Below, one piece after another: positions 33,691 through 45,853 of a stretch of DNA of 64,000 nt; position 1 is the stretch's first letter; every line of letters starts with the position of its first letter. The notes under the pieces were generated by a model, which had not been told where the DNA came from, searched no databases, and was given only the letters and a program-made list of their open reading frames with translations. A program made the position numbers and the translations under genes. The DNA is taken from contig OV277864.1 in NCBI GenBank assembly GCA_922989275.2, positions 68,328,158 to 68,392,157 on the forward strand, read 5' to 3'. The stretch is from Gari tellinella (taxonomy: Eukaryota; Mollusca; Bivalvia; Cardiida; Psammobiidae).

Positions 33691-34194
33691 ATGTCACAAA
33701 TGAATATTCACATGATTTGCACATGTATACATAATTATGCAGGAAAGGGTAAATATAAAAGGTCAACTGTATGTATTCCTGAAGGGGTGGCAGTAATCAA
33801 TAGAGACTAGTTAGTGCTACTATGAATGAATGCATCAATGGATGAACAAAGGAAATTCAAGAATGGGATACTACATCTTATTTCTCTTCAAAAACAAACA
33901 AATCCATTTCCTTTTTTTATCAAGCCCACTTGAAAAGATTTGGTTGAGGGTACTTTTATCTGCCTTGTTTGTTTACCCATTAAACTTGAGGTGAAAACCA
34001 TATCGTCTAGAATGACAATTTCAGCATAGATAGGACATGTGCCAAGGATCACATGACTATACTTTGGTACTTATTGAACAATGTTCAATATCTTGCTACC
34101 AATAAAAGAACTTGAACATCATTTTGGTGCCATAAAATATATTTATTAAAACCTGTGTAGAGTCACCTGGCCACACAATATAGCAACACAGTGA

Positions 34195-34430
34195 TCTTTA
34201 AAGACAACTACTGCTTAAAACAGGTCTTAAGTAATTCAGGAAGGTTTTAAAGAAGCATTCTGCTTTAATTTACTTTCAGCATGCTTTTAAAAGCTATCAT
34301 CTGCTAGGGTATAGAACATATTCCTAATAATATATAGTCATGACTGTATAAAGTTGGAACATAATTTTCTTCAGTGGAGGAATAAAATGAAGGTGTTAAA
34401 AGGTGTATTTATGGAGTTTTTAACTGTAAT
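34195..34430 (-). mobile_element. Family A MITE, old
   Basis: Weak matches to the hairpin (34212-34285) and the arm CTTCAGTGGAGGAATAAAAT ... GGTGTATTTATGGAG. Confidence 0.5.
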
Positions 34431-34671
34431 TTCACTTTTTAGTAGCCATTGTATTAAAAGTTTCACTAGAATTTAAACTGTGGCTTAATTTCAAATTCCA
34501 GTTATACTCAAATTTAACAAGGCAATCTGCTACACATTGCGAACATGTGCTGAAAAAGATGAGTTGGGTTTTCCACAGCTGTTCTCCTGCTAAACTGTTA
34601 ACAAAGAAAACATCCAATCTATATACAGCCAAACCTGTATTAAGTGACCATTCAATACAATGTCCATAAGC

Positions 34672-34770
34672 TGTCTCTTAAACAGTCGGTTGCTAAATGC
34701 AGGATAAAAATAATGCAGAAAGCTCCTGCAGGAGCTTTCAGCATTATTTTCATCCTGCATTTAGCAGTTA
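34672..34770. mobile_element. Family B hairpin core
   Basis: AAATGCAGGATAAAAATAAT pairs with ATTATTTTCATCCTGCATTT around GCTCCTGCAGGAGC. Diverged terminal sequence flanks it (AAACCTGTATTAAGTGACCA on the left). Confidence 0.7.
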
Positions 34771-34812
34771 TATACTACTTGATTTCCAGTATGTTTCCTC
34801 AAAGGAAAGAAG

Positions 34813-35022
34813 TTAACTCTGCCTGTTAGGTGTTTTTTCGTCTGCAAAAATAATATTGTCATTTGCTATTGTTCTAAATTTAGACTTTTCAAAAGAAGGT
34901 CAGAGTGTCAAATATCTTTGGATCCTGATGAGACGCTGCGTTACGCAGCTGCGGCATCTCATCAGGATCCAAATGATTGCACCGATAATCATGATACCCC
35001 TGCTAGCATGCAACGAGTTAGT
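34813..35022 (+). mobile_element. Family E hairpin MITE
   Basis: TTAACTCTGCCTGTTAGGTG to AGCATGCAACGAGTTA. The palindrome around GACGCTGCGTTACGCAGCTG spans about 34917-34975. Confidence 0.7.
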
Positions 35023-35314
35023 ACAGGTTTAACAGTACGATACCCACGCTACTCAAAGGGACAGCAAAGACATGCAGGGAATGTGTGTGCCTCCGCATTC
35101 TATTAGGGCCCCTTATAAGAGGAGGAGTAAATTCAATATTTTTTCCAATTTGTTCTTCCCTTATGTTGCAACCAAATACTATGTTGTGACTATATACTCA
35201 TTAGAACTGTCTTTATGAGACATTACTATTATTCTAATTAGTCAGAAAATAAGTGTTTAAATGATTGCATAAGGATTAAAGTGTCTGAAACTCTAATTAT
35301 CATGAGTTAGAATT

Positions 35315-35507
35315 CAGGGCTCCAAATAAAGAGAGTATTTCAAATACTAAAATCTTTATTTCTGCTTTAAACCCTATGGTGTCACTACTCATTAGAATTG
35401 TCTCTTTGAGACGATTCTAATGAGAAGTAACACTATAGCATTTGGTGCTAAAATGAGTGAGAAAATGATGAAATTGTTCAGTTTACTACCTCTTATCTGG
35501 AGCCCTG
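35315..35507 (+). mobile_element. Family C hairpin MITE
   Basis: CAGGGCTCCAAATAAAGAGA to CTCTTATCTGGAGCCCTG. The palindrome is around GAATTGTCTCTTTGAGACGA. AGTTAGA occurs near both flanks, but not as a clean 6-bp duplication. Confidence 0.8.
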
Positions 35508-35690
35508 AGTTAGATGCAAGTGAATGTCATGCCACAAGCACATGGTATGTCATTCATTAGCCATTAAAAGATGAGTAACCAGAGTAACCAGTTTCATGTG
35601 TTGTGTATTTTATATTGCTACACTATAGACTAAGGAAAGAACATTAAAGTCAAACTTGTGGTTGAAAGAAGATGAATGGAACGCCTTAAT

Positions 35691-35947
35691 TTAACCCATT
35701 CCCCATAATTACGCCTTTTTAGGCCTGTAATTTATTCCTCCACTAAAGAAAATAGCTCCCTTTTATTTTTTCATATAGTCATAAATATGTAACATAAGAA
35801 ATATTTTCTATCTTCTAGCAGATTAAAGCAGGCTGAAAGTAAAGCAGAATGTGCCTTAAGGCGCATTCTGCTTTACTTTCAACCTTCTTAAAGTGGTCAT
35901 CTTTCTTTAAATTAAAACTAGAAACAGGCTATGGGGTAACGGGTTAA
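35691..35947 (+). mobile_element. Family A MITE, full length
   Basis: TTAA at 35691 and 35944, hairpin at 35825-35890. It shares its right-hand TTAA with a second copy that starts there. Confidence 0.85.
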
Positions 35948-36410
35948 CCCATTACCCTATAGATACGCCTTTTTACATCTTCAAAAATTTTTTCTACTAT
36001 GGAAAATAATTCCAATCTATACAGTTATGAATATGTATGATACTAACTATTTTCTATATTCAAGCAGATGGTAGCTTATAGCAGGCACATTATGCTTTAC
36101 TTTCAACCCACTTTAACCCTTTAAACCCTAGTCCCGCATATAGGCGTCCTTTTCAAACAGTGTACATGTGAATAGTACACTTGTCCTATGCAAACAGTGA
36201 AGACCCAGATCAGAGGGCTCCTAGGAGCCCTCTGATCAGGGTCTTCACTGTTTGTCATAATGCCAAACATTGACAAAAACAACCCTTAAAAGTCAGAAAT
36301 GGACTAGACAAAAATGGAAACTGGAATTGTCCATTTAAAGTTTCAGGGAGGAAAGAGTTAAGTGATCACCTGTCTTCAAAATAAGAAACAGGCTATGGGG
36401 TAGGCTGAAA
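35944..36410 (+). mobile_element. Family A MITE with a family D element nested in it
   Basis: Left CCCATTACCCTATAGATACG; broken in the hairpin's CTTTAA by 36113-36361; resumes GTGATCACCTGTCTTC ... CAGGCTATGGGGTA. Confidence 0.85.
36113..36361 (+). mobile_element. Family D MITE nested at TTAA
   Basis: TTAA at both ends; left CCCTTTAAACCCTAGTCCCG; right CAGGGAGGAAAGAG. A perfect hairpin lies around GGGCTCCTAGGAGCCC (36216-36231). Confidence 0.9.
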
Positions 36411-36607
36411 ATAAAGTAGAATGCTCCTAATGCACATTCTGCTTTACTTTCAGACTGCTTTAAACAGCCATGTACTAGTAGAGCTAGCTTTACTATATGA
36501 ACGACAAAATTAATGCAGAAACAGAATGCAGAAACTGTGTAAGTCTGACCATGATCCTTTTTTGCTGACAAACCATAGCTTGAATATAATTGTTTGATTG
36601 ACAACTT

Positions 36608-36831
36608 TTAACTCTTTGCATGCTAGCGGCAGATTTATGTGCCACAGTGATTACCTTTGTAAACAGTTTGGATCCTGATGAGACGCTGCGTTATGCGGCG
36701 TCTCATCAGGATCCTAACTGTTTGACACTCTGACCCTGTTTTAAAAAGAGATTTTGAAATTTCTATTTTTAGAGCAATAGCAGACAACATTTGTTGCAAG
36801 CGAAAAAATTACCCAGCATGCAAAGAGTTAA
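36608..36831 (+). mobile_element. Family E hairpin MITE, type copy
   Basis: The ends TTAACTCTTTGCATGCT and AGCATGCAAAGAGTTAA are inverted repeats sharing TTAA. The central palindrome is AAACAGTTTGGATCCTGATG with its complement (36661-36724). Confidence 0.9.
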
Positions 36832-37050
36832 GGTACAGATAGCAACAAGTTAATTATGAAATATGACAGTCATGTATGCATGACCATACCTTTTACACCT
36901 ACAAATTACACTCATTCTGGCGGGAAAATTAACCCTTTCCTCTTTCAGCTTGTTACATGCGATATGACCATGTTGCCTAGAGCATCTCTACCTTCTCCCC
37001 AATGTGCTTGAACCAGAACTATGTTCTAAGTGCTGTTGGACATATTCAAT

Positions 37051-38373
37051 GAGAGCACCGCAAACGTGTGCTGGACGCTCGACTTTCATATACTTGAGAC
37101 GGCTACATTTTTCAAACTTAAAGAATGTGTATGGGTGTTTAATGCCCTATTGATCATAAAAGTTTGTAAGCAACAACAACTTAAACATACTTGGACAGTC
37201 TACATTCTATTTAAAAGTAAACTATAAGTCAAAAGAAGGACAATATCTTTGCCTGCTTTACCTGCCCTGTTGTAATGAGTTGCCCTTTTGAAACTAAACA
37301 AGTATTCAAATATATTGAAAGTTTGAAATTAATAACTTTCTACAGTTACTGAATATAATTTCATATACAAATTCTTAGTCAAACAAGGGCAATAACTCTG
37401 ACAAATCCGATGGTTATCTGCTTTGTTGGAAAGGTGATGCCCTTTTGAAACTGAACAAGTATTCAAAGTTTCAAGTTAATACCTATGGTAATATTTGAGA
37501 AATTTCAATTTACAAGTTTTATGCAAATAAAAACAAGGGCAATAACTCTGGAATGGCACATCCCCCATCACCTTTCTTGTTTGAATGAGTTGCCCTTTTG
37601 ATATAACACAAGTATTTAAAGTTTCAAGTTAATACCTTTGACAGTTATTAAGATATTGCAATTTTCAAGTTTTAAGTAAATAAATCAAGGGCAATTACTC
37701 TGGAATTACAATCACAGAGTAACCTATCTTGTTGTACTGAGTTGTCCTTTTAATACTTAACAAGTATTCAAAGTTTCAAGTTAATATCTTTCATACTTAT
37801 TTAGATATGTTAATTTATAACTTTGAAGTCAATAAAACAAGGGCAATAACTCTGGATACACAAACCTCAGGGTTACCTGTCTTATTGTAATGAGTTGCCC
37901 TTTTGATACTGAATAACTATTCAAAGTTTCAAGTTAATATCTTTCATAGTTATTTAGATATGTTAATTTACAATTTTTAAGTAAATAAAACAAGGGCAAT
38001 AACTCTGAAATGACAAATCCCAGGGCTATCTGCTTTGTTGTAATGAGTTGCCCTGTTGATACTTAACAAGTATTCCAAGTTTCAAATGGATACCTTTGAT
38101 AGTTATTGAGTTATGTTAATTTTTATTTTTTAAGTAAATAAAACAAGGGCAATAACTCTGAAATGACAAATCCCAGGGTTACCTGCCTTGTTGCAATGAG
38201 TTTCCCTTCTGATACTGAACAACTATTCCAAGTTTCAAATGGATACCTTTGATAGTTATTGAGAAATCAACTCTTACAAAAACCTTAAAACTTAACCGTC
38301 GCAGACCCTGACGCAGACGCAGACGACAGGGTGACGACAATAGCTCGACTTTTCGAAAAAGTCGAGCTAAAAA
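37051..38373 (+). repeat. Twin tandem-unit element F1, about 150-bp period
   Basis: Starts GAGAGCACCGCAAACGTGTG with a small hairpin. Core units of about 150 bp each carry CAAGGGCAATAACTCTG and GAGTTGCCCTTTTGATAC. It ends GACGCAGACGCAGACGACAG and a terminal hairpin AGCTCGACTTTTCGAAAAAG (38342-38368). The architecture is the same as the 145-bp elements, but the sequence differs. Confidence 0.85.
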
Positions 38374-38482
38374 TATGTAGGAACAGTTTGCTTGACTCAT
38401 TATCCTGTTTAACCTTTCATACACATCTTAAATTCTGGAATCAGCCTGGTCTTCATTACATTTACAGAAACAGGATCCGAAT

Positions 38483-38556
38483 GACAAACAGTTTGGATCC
38501 TGATCAGGCCCCACATTTGTGAGGCCTGATCAGGATCCAAACTGTTTGCAAATGTT
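38483..38556. repeat. Perfect-arm hairpin
   Basis: CAAACAGTTTGGATCCTGAT pairs with ATCAGGATCCAAACTGTTTG around a CCCACATTTGTGAGG loop. It is an isolated family E type core. Confidence 0.75.
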
Positions 38557-39104
38557 AATGATACAGCTTTTCTCCATTGGACAGTAGCCCTGCTCAGAGA
38601 TCATTACGGACAGCTTGACATCTGAAGGAGGTCCTTGAATTGACCAATCATCTTGTGTCCTTTAGCTTACCAAACGTTTTGAAGTCCTTTTACTGATGAA
38701 AACAAACGAATTCCAACGAGTGCAAATCAAACTTCCTTTCTTAAAAGAAGGTTCAAGTATATAGAAAAGAATTACAAACGAAAAGCAACGAGAATACTGA
38801 TCTAGAACCAAACCAGCGTAACTTTGTGTATTAATTATTTTGACCAATGTGAAGGGGCCGATGTGACCAATCATGGTTTTATAGCAGGTGATCTTCTGTC
38901 AAGTACATGATAAGCTTATAGCTTTACAATAATTCAAGTGGTAAAGTGCATCGTAAAATTGTTCAAGTAACCATCCCCACACCCACCATCGCATTATTTA
39001 TGGGCGATTCTCATTCATTCTGTACATACTTGCACACTTTTTACACTCAAACTTGCATAAGCTTGTCATTCAAACAAGAAAGTCTTTATGTAAGATATGT
39101 GGCA

Positions 39105-39180
39105 TCTTAATGCAGGATATAAGTAATACAGAAAGCTCCTAAAGGAGCTTTCTATATTACCTTCATCCTGCATTAACAAT
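39105..39180. mobile_element. Family B hairpin core
   Basis: TTAATGCAGGATATAAGTAA pairs with TTACCTTCATCCTGCATTAA around CTCCTAAAGGAG. Related cores lie at 41717-41795 and 47925-47997. Confidence 0.7.
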
Positions 39181-39314
39181 CAAAATCTGCATGATTATTT
39201 ATTGAATAAAATATATACAAGCTTTCACTGTCAATCAGGAAGCAATAACCAATCCTTTGCAGCACACAAAAAGAACATGCACTTTACCCAAGATCTTGTT
39301 TTTCAGTGTTAATT

Positions 39315-39493
39315 CAGGGCTCCAGATAAGGGAGAGTAATCTGAACAAACCCAACATTTTTTCAATCATACAGCATTGAATTCTATGGTGTTACTACTCA
39401 TTAGAATTGTCTGTTTGGGACATTTCTAATGAGTAGTGACACCATAGGGTTTAAAGCAGAAATAAAGATTTTAGTTTTTAAAATACTCCCCTG
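39315..39493 (+). mobile_element. Family C MITE, 3' truncated
   Basis: CAGGGCTCCAGATAAGGGAG at the left. The palindrome is partly degraded, and it stops at AAATACTCCCCTGG. Confidence 0.7.
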
Positions 39494-39865
39494 GTTAATG
39501 ACTTGCTAACTGCATTTAGCAAATTAAAAGTAAAGCAGAAAGCTTTGTTCAGCAATACAAGGGTTATGAAAATCCATTTTCAGATCAGAAAATAAGGCAG
39601 TATATTGGTTCTAATGCGGAAGACTGCTTTCTCTGTAGTATGTATTTTCATTCCATTAATTTGATATGATAAAGTTCCATAGCAATGCCATGAAAACAGA
39701 CCAAATCTATCACCATTAAAATGCCTACTTTAATTGAAATTGTTGAGAACATGTTGGCCTTTTTACATGTGATGATGGAGCCAGTCATGATCTTGACAAT
39801 ACAGTGAACCTCATTTTAAGCGACAATTCAATAGAAAAAATTTTGGTAGTATTATTTTTAACAAC

Positions 39866-41519
39866 GAGAGCACCGCAAACGGGTGCTGGACGCTCGACTT
39901 TCATATACTTGAGACGGCTATATTTTTCAAACTTAAAGAATGTGTATGGGTGTTTAATGCCCTATTGATCATAGAAGTTTGTAAGCAACAACAACTTAAA
40001 CATACTTGGACAGTCTACATTCCACTTAAAGTAAACTATAAGTCAAAAGAAGGACAATATCTTTGCCTGCTTTACCTGCCTTGTTGCAATGCGTTGCCCT
40101 TTTGAAACTAAACAAGTATTCAAATATATTGGAAGTTTGAAATTAATAACTTTCTACGGTTACTGAATAATTTCATATACAAATTCTTAGTCAAACAAGG
40201 GCAATAACTCTGCAATGACAAATCTCATGGTTATCTGCTGTGTTGAAAGGTGATGCCCTTTTGAAACTGAACAAGCATTAAAAGTTTCAAGTTAATACCT
40301 ATTGTAATTATTGAGAAATTTCAATTTACAAGTTTTATGTAATAAAAACAAGGGCAATAACTCTGGAATGGCAAATCCCCAGTCACCTTTCTTGTTTGAA
40401 TGAGTTGCCCTTTTGTTATAACACAAGTATTTAAAGTTTCAAGTTAAAACCTTTGACAGTTATTAAGATATTTCAATTTACAAGTATTAAGTAAATAAAT
40501 CAAGGGCAATTACTCTGGAATCACAAATCACAGAGTAACCTACCTTGTTGTAATGAGTTGTCCTTTTCATACTAAGCAGGTATTTAAAGTTTCAAGTTAA
40601 TATCTTTCATAGTTATTTAGATATGTTAATTTACAATTTTTAAGTAAATAAAACATGGGCAATAACTCTGAAATGACAAATCCCTGGATTACCTGCCTTG
40701 TTGTAATGCGTTGCCCTTTTGATACTAAACAAGTATTCAAAGTTTCAAATGGATACCTTTGATAGTTATTGAGATATGTTAATTTATAATTTTTAAGTAA
40801 ATAAAACAGGGGCAATAACTCTGGAATGGCAAATCCTAGGGTTACCTGCCTTGTTGTAATGAGTTGCTCTTTTGATACTTAATAACTATTCAAAGTTTCA
40901 AATGGATACCCCTGATAGTTATTGAGATATGTTAATTTATAATATTTAAGTAAATAAATCAAGGGCAATAACTCTGAAATGCCAAATCACAGGGTTACCT
41001 GCCTTGTTGTAATGAGTTGCCCTTTTGATACTTAACAAGTATTCCAAGTTTCAAATGGATACCTTTGATAGTTATTTAGATATGTTAATTTATAATTTTT
41101 AAGTAAATAAAATAGGGGCAATAACTCTGAAATGACAAATCCCAGGGTTACCTGCCTTGTTGTAATGAGTTGCCCTTTTGATACTGAACAACTATTCAAA
41201 GTTTCAAATGGATACCTTTGATAGTTATTGAGATATGTTAATTTATAATTTTTAAGTAAATAAAACAAGGGCAATAACTCTGAAATGACAAATCTCAGGG
41301 TTACCGGTCTTGTTGTAATGAGTTGCCCTTTTAATACTGAACAACCATTCCAAGTTTCAAATGGATACCTTTGATAGTTATTGAGAAATGGACTCTTACA
41401 AAAACCTTAAGCAAAAAACTTAACCGACGCAGACGCTGACGCAGACGCAGACGCTGACGCAGACGCAGACGACAGGGTGACGACAATAGCTTGACTTTTT
41501 GAAAAAGTCGAGCTAAAAA
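39866..41519 (+). repeat. Twin tandem-unit element F2, 153-bp period
   Basis: Second copy of the element at 37051, same orientation, with more units. CAAGGGCAATAACTCTG or a near variant recurs at about 40197, 40350, 40502, 40655, 40808, 40961, 41114 and 41267, spaced 152-153. It ends with a longer GACGCAGACGCTGACGCAGA run and the hairpin at 41488-41514. Because 153 is a multiple of three, repeating open frames appear on the minus strand; they are not genes. Confidence 0.88.
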
Positions 41520-41946
41520 TTATTCCGAATCTGATGTCTCGCACCCCTCTGCTTGGCCCATCAGTGCACATATTTAGACACATATTGCAAGTTTTCTTGG
41601 TCTGGCACATAACTTTTCGAGCAATAGACGTAAAATGGTGCAGTCGATGAAAAAGCAAAACCTTACATAACACAAGTCTTGCTTTCGCTCTGTTGCGATG
41701 AGACAAAAACAGGTAATTGCTTAATGCAGGTTAAAAATAAAGTAGAAAACTTCCATAGGATCTTTCTGCATTATTTTCACACTACATTAAGCAGTCACAT
41801 CTCTTAAGAAATCTCTAAGCTTCTTCAATTTAAATTAGTTGTCACTAAATGCAAGACTCCCGGGCACTCAGAACAGGGTCTACCATTTGCAAAATAAACC
41901 AATACTGGTTTCCAGCATAGAAAAGCCTAAAACTTTCCCTCCTTAT

Positions 41947-42140
41947 CAGGCCTCCAGATAAGGGGAGTATTTCCAAACTCAAAATCTTTATTTCTGCTTT
42001 AAACCCTACGGTGTCACAACTCATTAGAATCGTCTCGAAGAGACAATTCTAATGAGTAGTAACACCATAGGATTTGGTGCTAAAATGAGTGAGAAAATGT
42101 TTTGATTGATTCAGTTTACTCCCTTTTATCTGGAGCCCTG
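41947..42140 (+). mobile_element. Family C hairpin MITE
   Basis: CAGGCCTCCAGATAAGGGGA to TTTTATCTGGAGCCCTG; palindrome around GAATCGTCTCGAAGAGACAA. CTTAT lies at both flanks. Confidence 0.8.
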
Positions 42141-42346
42141 CTTATACATATCTTTTCCCTCCCTCCAGAACTATTCTACATAGGCTTAATTTGAAGTTGC
42201 CCCAAAAACTCAATCCCGCCTCCCACCACTTCTTTATTTGCCTAATGACCTAATTATAACTAGGCCTTAATCTACATATAGTTAATGTCCCTTGTACAAG
42301 ATCCGAGTACTTCGCTAAACCCAATTACCAACTTTATCCTTTGAAC

Positions 42347-42540
42347 TTAACTCTTTGCATACTGGGTGATTTTTTCATCTGCAAAAATTGTTGTCTGCTA
42401 CGATTTTCTGAATTTCTCTTCGAAACAGGTCAGAATGTCAAACAGTTTGGATCCTGATGAGATGCCGCATTATGCGGTGTCTCATCTGGATCCAAACTGT
42501 TTGCAAAGGTAATCACCATTTGGTCACTAGCACACAAATA
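42347..42540 (+). mobile_element. Family E hairpin MITE, right end lost
   Basis: TTAACTCTTTGCATACTGGG at the left; palindrome around GATGCCGCATTATGCGGTGTC (42438-42502). Confidence 0.75.
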
Positions 42541-42795
42541 ATTAAATAGTCTGAAGTTAGCTCTTTTTATATACAACCTGAGCTAAAAACACTTATAGTC
42601 AAGACAGAAGAACTTTTGAAACTTCAATCAAATTTTATATAAACTAGGAGACTCTGATTTTAACTTTTTCATTTTGCACTCTACAGATCTATTATGTATT
42701 GTTAATGAATTGTCAACTCATTCAATTTCAATCAAATTCTAATCACTTTTTGCTTCATCTTATTTAAACAATCTTTGTTCTTGTTTATCAATAGT

Positions 42796-42985
42796 TATTA
42801 TGACGTCACAGTTGTCAAGGACGCTCTGCAGTCAGAAATCAGTGACTTGAAAAACCGACAATGTGTACTTTAAGGATGATTTTTTCATGTTATGTATCCT
42901 GATGAAGACCTGAATAAGGTCGAAACCGGTAGATCAATAAATGTTTGTCTACTAGATCGGTGCCTGTAGTTATTCGCATCCTACC
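42796..42985 (+). mobile_element. Retroelement 3' end fragment with hammerhead-like core
   Basis: CTGATGA (42899-42905), a GACC/GGTC stem, then GAAAC (42922-42926), followed by AATAAA (about 42935-42940). Motifs of this type occur in Penelope-like and other retroelement ends. Upstream, VKDALQSEISDLKNRQCVL then a stop may be the tail of an old open frame. The family is not established. Confidence 0.5.
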
Positions 42986-43315
42986 TTTCTTTTTAATGAG
43001 CTAAAAACAGTTTGGATCCTGATTACATCAGTCACTAAGCAGTGGATCCTAATGACATCTAAGTCACTCTGCAGCTGATCCGTATTAAAAATGTTTGATC
43101 TTATCCTTCTAAATTACTTGTTGCCCAACATTCAAAGGTTTTCAGATAAAGAGTACTTGACCCTTTTCATACTTTTATATTGCCTGCAACAAGTTTTTGC
43201 CTGCAAAGGTTTTATTTTCACATTGTTTTAACTTCAAAAGCATCACTACAAATGACAAGGTCTCTGAATCGCATACTGACATGGTGTCTGATGAAGATTT
43301 ATATGATCATAAAGG

Positions 43316-43415
43316 GCTCCCGATAAGAAGGAGTAAACTATAGTTGTGATACACCATAGGGTTTAGTGCAGACATAAAGATTAGTTTTTGAAATACTCCC
43401 TTTATCTGGAGCATT
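43316..43415 (+). mobile_element. Family C MITE, internally deleted
   Basis: GGGCTCCCGATAAGAAGGAG to TACTCCCTTTATCTGGAGC, with the palindrome missing. Confidence 0.65.
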
Positions 43416-43932
43416 CACAGTGCTGTAATTTGTTTGCCAATGCCAGTTTATTTTGCCTGTGCAGGAGAAGGGTTAAGGTTCATATTTTTTGTTTCTATAT
43501 ATGACAAGGTTAATGATCTGCTCACTCCAATACACACCTACATTCTCAATGTGTTTTGCTACAACAACCAGTCAGTGAAAACACATACAAATACAGGTGA
43601 GCACGAAGCAAAAAGCTCCAAATTAACATTTCTTATAAATGCTTGCCACATATCTTAGCAACATTTGGTGGAAATAATGTCTTGTGTCCGTTGCCACTTT
43701 GCCAATCAGTCAACACATTTAGACTTCATATATAAGTATTAGGTTTGGTTTGGTCGATACTTATACTTTTAAATATGAGCAACAACTTAATGCAAGATCT
43801 TAATCTTATTTGACATCGACGCCCACACTGGCAAATCAACACCTTACTATTGCATTCGCTCCTTCGTCACGGCGATGCAAAATTATGCAAATATTCTTTT
43901 TGAAAAAATTTTCAATACAGGTTTTGCTGTAT

Positions 43933-44405
43933 TTAACCCTTAACCCCATAGCCTGTTTCTAGTTTTGAACTTGAAGACAGGTTGTCACTTAAAAAAGGGT
44001 GAAAGTAAAGCAGAATGCACCTTAACCCTTTGAACCCTATAGTCCCGCATATAGGCGTCCTTTTCAAACAGTGTACATGTGAATAGAACACTTGTCCTAT
44101 GCTAACAGTGAAGACCCAGATCAGAGGCCCTGACAAAAACAACCCTTAAAAGTCAGAAATGGACTAGACTAAAATGGAAACTGGAATTGTCCATTTAACG
44201 TTTTAGGGAGGAAAGAGTTAAGGCACATCCTGCTTCACTTTCACCCTGCGTTAAGCTTCCATCTCCTAGGATAAAGAAAATATTTCTTTTGGTGCATGTT
44301 CATGACTTTATAAATTGGAACTATTTTCTTCAGTGGTGGAATACATTAAATAATTAATCTGACATTTAAATATGCTAAAAGGCACCTCTAAGAGGGAAAG
44401 ATTGA
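43933..44405 (-). mobile_element. Family A MITE with a nested family D element
   Basis: Starts TTAACCCCATAGCCTGTTTC. The hairpin is interrupted at its central TTAA by 44022-44221, then resumes GGCACATCCTGCTTCACTTT and runs to an eroded left arm. Confidence 0.85.
44022..44221 (+). mobile_element. Family D MITE nested at the hairpin centre
   Basis: TTAA at both ends (44022-44025, 44218-44221). The internal palindrome is half deleted after CAGATCAGAGGCCC. Confidence 0.88.
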
Positions 44406-44787
44406 ATTTAATCTTTAACTGTCAAAATACAGCTGCACAAAAATTGTCTTCACTTCCTCATTAATTTTGATTATTAGACAATTTCTACTGGAGAGAGATG
44501 AATGACACAAGGTCACTTGGTGTTCAACAAATTTAAACCATGATCAGACTTCAAAATAGTTTTACTATGCAGTGAAAGTACTTAACATCCCTTATGGCAC
44601 TACAATCTAGATATGTACATAGTATGCAAACGGTGACAAGAGGGCTCCTAAAGGACATCTCTGATCTGGGTCTGCACTGCTTGTAATACTTTTAAATATT
44701 TTGAGCACAAACCCCTAAAGAGTCAATAAAAACTTGCCATTTATCAGAAAACAGATGAATTCATTCAGAAATTCAGTATAGTAAGAG

Positions 44788-45007
44788 TTAACTCTTTGCA
44801 TGCTGGGTAATTTTTTCATCTGCAACGATTGTATTCTGCTATCGTTCTAAAATTAGAATTTTCAAAATTTTCTTTTACATTCAGAGTCTGAATAGCAAAC
44901 CGATTGGATCCAGATGAGACGCCGCGTTACGCGGCGTCTCATCTGGATCCAATCGGTTTGCAAAGGCAATCACTGGCAGATATATCCACCGCTAGCACTG
45001 TAAGTTA
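44788..45007 (+). mobile_element. Family E hairpin MITE
   Basis: TTAACTCTTTGCATGCTGGG to the TTAA at 45004. A perfect palindrome with more than 30-bp arms is centred on GCCGCGTTACGCGGC (44898-44962). Confidence 0.85.
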
Positions 45008-45387
45008 AGCAATTATGTAATCCCCTGAGCTAACAGTGGGGGCAAAATGTCACTCTTTATCCGGCAACAATTGTACCTGAACAAAAGTAATTGCCTAAAG
45101 GCATGGAAGGATCCAGCTACTAGTTGGCTACAATAAAGGTGTTTTGATATATCCTTAGTGTAAATAATGGGAGTATAACAACATAACAGGTATACCGGGC
45201 TACCTGACAAGGGGATGTGCCTAATACTGCGCCTCCAGGCATTTAAAATCACTCATACACTGCAGAATTGGTGAAACTATAGTCTGTTTCTGCGTGTCTA
45301 CTCTGTTTCAGTAAAAGTGATACACACAAACCTTGCGTTAGGCTGCCATTCATGCAACAGCTTGTGACAGCTTAAGACTTAAGAATG

Positions 45388-45470
45388 CTTAATGCAGGAT
45401 AAAATTAAAGCAGAAAGCTCCTATAGGAGCTTTCTGCTTTACTTTTATCCTGCATTAAGCAGTCACCTGT
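45388..45470. mobile_element. Family B hairpin core
   Basis: TTAATGCAGGATAAAATTAA pairs with TTACTTTTATCCTGCATTAA around CTCCTATAGGAG. Confidence 0.75.
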
Positions 45471-45853
45471 ATTAAACACTGATAATAAATCATATTCAAA
45501 ATGGCTGCTTTTCACAAGATTCACTGTATCGCTGGGAAAAAGCTGTCACGGCTGATTGATCACAGAGAGGGATAGAAAAGGAGTAAGCGCCTATATGACA
45601 GAAGGAGTATTTATTATAAGTGACCTCTAGATCGCAACTCTTACAACCAAGGGCTTAGTAAAAATCTCAAACAATAATAAAATATTTGAATAAGCATGAA
45701 CAAAATAGGCTTAAGAGACGGAGCAGAAATGGGTTTAGGAAAAACCAACACTACTTAGGTTGTTGGTGTTAGTTAAATATTTTAATTTCTCAAGGAGTTT
45801 TTACAGAGGGCATTTTTTGTTTATATTTCTTGCTGACTCAGTACAGTGTAGAC

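Noticed and set aside
40597..41274. Minus-strand frames with a repeated FYLLKNYKLTYLNNYQRYPF unit
   Set aside because: The repeat period is 153, a multiple of three, so any open unit repeats in frame. Units are tandem non-coding DNA with no start, splice or domain evidence.
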